Source: Pseudomonas sp. MM213 | GTDB taxonomy: Bacteria; Pseudomonadota; Gammaproteobacteria; Pseudomonadales; Pseudomonadaceae | Assembly (NCBI RefSeq): GCF_020423045.1 | Contig: NZ_CP081943.1 | Coordinates: 1,178,001 to 1,242,000, forward strand | DNA length: 64,000 nucleotides | Reading direction: 5' to 3' | Part shown: piece by piece, positions 60,539-64,000 of the stretch | Position numbering within the stretch: the first letter of the stretch is position 1 | Layout: every line of letters starts with the position of its first letter | Made by a program: the position numbers and the translations under genes | The notes under the pieces: model-generated | Told to the model about the DNA's origin: nothing | Seen by the model: the letters and a program-made list of their open reading frames with translations, nothing else | The model's database searches: none

Positions 60539-62326
60539 CTAATCGCGATCCTCATCCTGCCCTTCCCTCCATTCCTCGGGATGGACCTTGAGATAGCTGC
60601 TGACGGCGACGCCTAAAGTCGGAAAAAACGCAGCTTCGCCAAACCGCTCGAATAGTCCGAAGCGCTTCAACTTGTCTTTGACAGGGTCCTTCATCTCAGC
60701 CACGCACAACGTGATGCCAGCCTCGTTCAAGGTTTGGTCCAGTTCGGCCAGCATGTCGGCGGAAGTCACGTCCACGCTGGTGACCGGTTCGGCTGCTACC
60801 ACCAGCCAACGAACCGGCGTGGGTGATGTCGCCACGGCGTCCAGCACTCGGTCATGGAACAGTTCTGCGTTGGCAAAAAACAACGGCGCATCCCAGCGAA
60901 ACAGCACCAGGCCGGGAATAAGGCGCGCATCCGGATAACGCGTGATGTCGTGATAGCCCTGGACGCCTTTGGCGCGACCCAACACCGCAGAATACGGCCG
61001 CCAGCCATCCCATAGAAACTCGATCACCGCGACAACGATGGCCAGGCCAATGCCCTCGATGGCGCCGAAGACGGCCACACCGAGCGTACAAACGATCGAT
61101 AACCAGAATTCCCAGCGCTGAATACGATAAATCCGTCGCAGGTCGGCGACCTCGATCAGGCCGATAGCCGAAGCGATGACCACCGCCGCCAGTGCGCTGG
61201 TGGGCAGGTTTTTCAGCAAATCCGGGGCATACACCAGCAATAAGGCAACAGACAGCGCTCCAACCACGCCGGCAAGTTGGGTTTGGGCCCCCGCCGCCTC
61301 GGCCACAGGCGTGCGTGACGAACTGCTGCTGATTGGAAACCCCTGGAACAAACCGCCGGCAAGGTTGGCGATGCCGAGCCCTACCATCTCCTGGTTTGGG
61401 TCGACATAGGTCTTGGTCCGCGCCGCATAAACGCGCGAGAGCACACTGGTATCGGCGAACGAGACAAGCGCAACGGCGCAACCTCCGATCACTACAGGAA
61501 CGATATCGGCGCGACTGATCCAAGGGATGGCAAACGCCGGCAAGCCTTGGGGCAGCGAACCGAGGACCGCGACATTGTGGGTTGTAAGGTCCAGCACGCC
61601 AACGGCGACGGTGGCGCCTGCCACGGCGATCAGAATCCCCGGCACGCGCTTTTTGTCCTTGAGCAACAAGATGACCGCCACGGTGGCCGCACCGATCATG
61701 AAGGTGGTCCAGTTGGTTTTTCCATCCATCACCGAGGTGGTAATGGCCCACAGGTTGCGCAGCGGTCCGTCGGACTCAATCGAAAAGCCGAAAAACTTGG
61801 GTAGTTGACTGATCAATACCGTCAGTGCGATGCCGTTCATGTAGCCATAGCGGATCGGTTTGGATAGCAACTCGGTGACAAAACCCAACCGCGCGACACC
61901 CGCCAGGATGCACACCCCCCCCGAGACAATCGCCATCATGCCGGCAAGGGCGATCGCCCGATGCGGATCACCGCCGGACAGCGGCAAAACGACGGCGAGA
62001 ATGATGGCTGCCAATGAGGAGTCCGGCCCCAGCACCAGGATTCGGCTGGGGCCGAACAACGCATAAGCGAGCAATGGAACGATGGTCGCGTAAAGGCCAT
62101 AAATGCCGGGCACCCCCGACGCCACCGCGTAGGCGATGCCGACGGGCACCAGCATGGTGGTGAGCACGAGTCCGGCCACAATATCGCGCCGCAACCATGC
62201 CATCTTGTAGCGGCTCAACGTCCGCAGCCCCGGCAGCCAACGGCTCAAGTGGGTTTGATCGCCAGTATGCCTGTGCGTAATCCGGCCCGGTTCGGGAACG
62301 GGTGGCGGAGCATCCGAATCGCTCAT
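60539..62326 (-). CDS. SulP-family inorganic anion transporter with STAS domain
   Basis: 595 residues. Membrane domain about 40-440 (SulP signature VPVGIAYAVASGVPGIYGLYA at about 58-78; DTSVLSRVYAARTKTYVDPNQE) and a cytoplasmic C-terminal STAS domain about 465-575 (WLVVAAEPVTSVDVTSADMLAELDQ). Members carry sulfate, bicarbonate or dicarboxylates; no carbonic anhydrase gene is adjacent, so substrate is undecided. Single gene facing the LtaS-type operon. Confidence 0.93.
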   Translation of the reverse strand: MSDSDAPPPVPEPGRITHRHTGDQTHLSRWLPGLRTLSRYKMAWLRRDIVAGLVLTTMLVPVGIAYAVASGVPGIYGLYATIVPLLAYALFGPSRILVLGPDSSLAAIILAVVLPLSGGDPHRAIALAGMMAIVSGGVCILAGVARLGFVTELLSKPIRYGYMNGIALTVLISQLPKFFGFSIESDGPLRNLWAITTSVMDGKTNWTTFMIGAATVAVILLLKDKKRVPGILIAVAGATVAVGVLDLTTHNVAVLGSLPQGLPAFAIPWISRADIVPVVIGGCAVALVSFADTSVLSRVYAARTKTYVDPNQEMVGLGIANLAGGLFQGFPISSSSSRTPVAEAAGAQTQLAGVVGALSVALLLVYAPDLLKNLPTSALAAVVIASAIGLIEVADLRRIYRIQRWEFWLSIVCTLGVAVFGAIEGIGLAIVVAVIEFLWDGWRPYSAVLGRAKGVQGYHDITRYPDARLIPGLVLFRWDAPLFFANAELFHDRVLDAVATSPTPVRWLVVAAEPVTSVDVTSADMLAELDQTLNEAGITLCVAEMKDPVKDKLKRFGLFERFGEAAFFPTLGVAVSSYLKVHPEEWREGQDEDRD

Positions 62327-62622
62327 GGGACTTTAGCCCTCAGGGATAACAAACAGCGTGCGGTAGATTCATTCTGGGTCAAGTCTGCGATCTTGCTCAG
62401 TAGTGAGTGAAAAATTCAACGATGGACCAGGCAACCGGCACACTCATCGTCGACCGCACCGACTCCAATAGCGTGCCTCCCAGTGTCGCAAATTCATAAA
62501 TTCTCGCCGATCACACGATGTTTTTTCTCCTGGGTCTCAGCCAATGATGCCAATGTGCCTTTATTGCACCTTACGCTGACCTCTTGATCGCCATCTATTA
62601 GCTGACTCAGGAATTACGGACT

Positions 62623-64000
62623 ATGGGAAGCTGGAAAATCAGGACTCATCTGCTTGTGCTTACCAGCACTTTGCTCCTGGGTTTGTTGTGTGTCGGCGGG
62701 CTTGGACTCTTGGGAATGCAATCTGCGGTACGCAGTCTGGAGACCGTGTACCTCGATCGGGTCGTGCCGCTGCGGGACTTGAAAAAAATCGCCGACCTGT
62801 ACGCCGTGGACATCGTCGATGCCACCCACAAGGCACGCAATGGCAATTTCACCAACGCCGAATCATTGACCCGGATAGAGCAAGCGCAGAGGGAAATCGA
62901 TCAGACGTGGCGCGCGTACAAATCAACAGAGCTGATTCCTGCAGAAACCCGTTTGATCGCGCAAATCGACCCGCTGATGGAAGCCACCCACGGTCCATTG
63001 CAAAACTTGCAGGGCCTTCTGCGCCAAAGCGACGCCGCCGGTCTCGCGCGTTTCGCGACAGATCAGCTGTATCCACTGATCGATCCCTTGTCAGCCAAGT
63101 TTTCCGAGTTGATCGAAGTTCAACTGGTGGAGGCCAAGAACCAGTTCGAACAGAACCAGAGCGCCTATACCTCCAGTCTCCAGCTCAGCCTGTTGATTCT
63201 GGCATTGGCCCTGATCGCGGGCGTGGCCTACACGGTCTTGTTCTCCCGCCTGTTGAGCCGCCAGCTCGGTGCCGAACCGGCAGAACTGGCGGCCATCAGT
63301 TCGAACATCGCCCTGGGGAAACTCGCCGCTACACAGTTTGATCAGCAACAGTCGACGGGGGTGCTGCACTCCGTCCAGGCGATGCGCCACAGCCTGAGCG
63401 AGATGATCGGCAAGATCAGTCAGGCCTCCGGGCAGATCGAAGGGGCCACGCTGCAATTGTCTGCGTCCTCTGAACAAGGATTGAGCAGCGCCGCACTGCA
63501 AAGCGAGACAGCCTCCTCCATGGCGGCCACGGTAGAAGAGCTTTCCGTCAGCATCACTCACATCGCCGACAATGCTCGACAGGCTCAGAGCACCGCACAG
63601 AAAGCAGGCGAAATCACCAGCGAAGGCATGGAGGTCATGCAGGCCTCCATCCAGGAAATGGGCCAGATTGCCGATCTGGTGACACAAAGCTCATCGGACA
63701 TCGATCAACTGGCGATTCAGTCCAACGACATCAGCCTGATTGTCGGTGTGATTCGCGGCATCGCCGAACAGACCAATCTCCTGGCCCTCAATGCCGCCAT
63801 TGAAGCGGCACGCGCGGGCGAGCAAGGTCGCGGCTTCGCCGTGGTCGCCGATGAAGTGCGCAGCCTGGCCGCCCGCACGGCCCAATCCACCACGGAAATC
63901 GTTGCCTTGGTCAATGCCATACAAAGCGGCATGGTCAAAGCCAAAGACAGCATGGCCGCCGGCTGTGAGCGCGTGACTCATGGTCAGAAACTGGTCGAAA
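62623..64000 (+). CDS. Methyl-accepting chemotaxis protein, four-helix-bundle sensor (partial, cut by right edge)
   Basis: Open from ATG 62623 to the window end, 459 residues. TM1 about 10-32 ([19 protein letters not shown]), periplasmic helical sensor about 35-185 (4HB_MCP type: [20 protein letters not shown]), TM2 about 187-205, a divergent HAMP, and the cytoplasmic coiled coil through the tip [18 protein letters not shown] and [18 protein letters not shown]. Descending helix and any C-terminal CheR pentapeptide lie outside. Ligand unknown. AGGAA lies 10 bases before the ATG. The upstream gap 62327-62622 holds no gene. Confidence 0.92.
   Translation, partial: MGSWKIRTHLLVLTSTLLLGLLCVGGLGLLGMQSAVRSLETVYLDRVVPLRDLKKIADLYAVDIVDATHKARNGNFTNAESLTRIEQAQREIDQTWRAYKSTELIPAETRLIAQIDPLMEATHGPLQNLQGLLRQSDAAGLARFATDQLYPLIDPLSAKFSELIEVQLVEAKNQFEQNQSAYTSSLQLSLLILALALIAGVAYTVLFSRLLSRQLGAEPAELAAISSNIALGKLAATQFDQQQSTGVLHSVQAMRHSLSEMIGKISQASGQIEGATLQLSASSEQGLSSAALQSETASSMAATVEELSVSITHIADNARQAQSTAQKAGEITSEGMEVMQASIQEMGQIADLVTQSSSDIDQLAIQSNDISLIVGVIRGIAEQTNLLALNAAIEAARAGEQGRGFAVVADEVRSLAARTAQSTTEIVALVNAIQSGMVKAKDSMAAGCERVTHGQKLVE

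Overview
The window is chromosomal DNA of a gamma-proteobacterium, almost certainly a Pseudomonas of the fluorescens group. The evidence is the FecI/FecR/TonB-receptor unit, an aotJQMOP-like transporter, pau-type polyamine genes, OprD and NodT-type outer membrane proteins, and REP/REPIN sequences with the GTAGGAGC...GCTCCTAC and TGGCGAGGGGAT arms typical of these species. No rRNA, tRNA, CRISPR, prophage or intact insertion sequence was seen. Coding density is high, and most very long antisense open frames are GC-rich shadows.

Layout, left to right. 1-6.0 kb: iron uptake on the minus strand (siderophore-binding protein cut by the left edge, TonB receptor, FecR anti-sigma factor, FecI sigma factor with a Fur-like palindrome) plus an MFS exporter. 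6.0-9.5 kb: pqiA-pqiA-pqiB-pqiC lipid-transport operon. 9.6-10.0 kb: three tandem copies of a 124-bp unit, each carrying a REPIN-like hairpin. 10-15 kb: polyamine unit (gamma-glutamylputrescine synthetase, PotF-type binding protein, FAD oxidase) with a divergent AraC-type regulator. 15-20.3 kb: RpiR regulator and a complete aotJQMOP-type amino-acid ABC operon in which the aotO-like deacylase is frameshifted. 20.5-25.8 kb: glycine-zipper protein, a DUF2955/HlyD/NodT tripartite efflux operon, a small membrane protein and a DUF985 cupin.

25.8-36 kb looks accessory: an AT-richer patch with a frameshifted thymidylate-kinase-like gene, then a 1871-residue secreted mannuronan C5-epimerase. The epimerase is fused to an SGNH/SASA acetylesterase, RTX repeats and Ig-like domains. 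A two-gene type I secretion pair lies convergent to it. 36-43 kb: an AraC regulator, an NMT1-type ABC importer co-transcribed with PhzF-like and RidA-like enzymes, and a secreted beta-lactamase-fold hydrolase. A 49-bp element with 22-bp-spaced direct repeats precedes both the importer operon and the hydrolase, implying one regulon.

43-46 kb: MFS remnant, GlxA-type regulator and GABA-permease-type transporter. 46-55 kb: patatin, then a five-gene minus-strand set (PrpF/GalD-type isomerase, DctA, CitMHS, OprD porin, sCache chemoreceptor) with a divergent LysR regulator and a T-N11-A dyad; together these look like sensing, uptake and isomerisation of a di/tricarboxylate. 55-60.5 kb: UspE-like stress protein and a translationally coupled trio of BNR/sialidase-like protein, small membrane protein and LtaS-type phosphotransferase, the best candidate here for an undescribed envelope-modification system. 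60.5-64 kb: SulP anion transporter and a chemoreceptor cut by the right edge.
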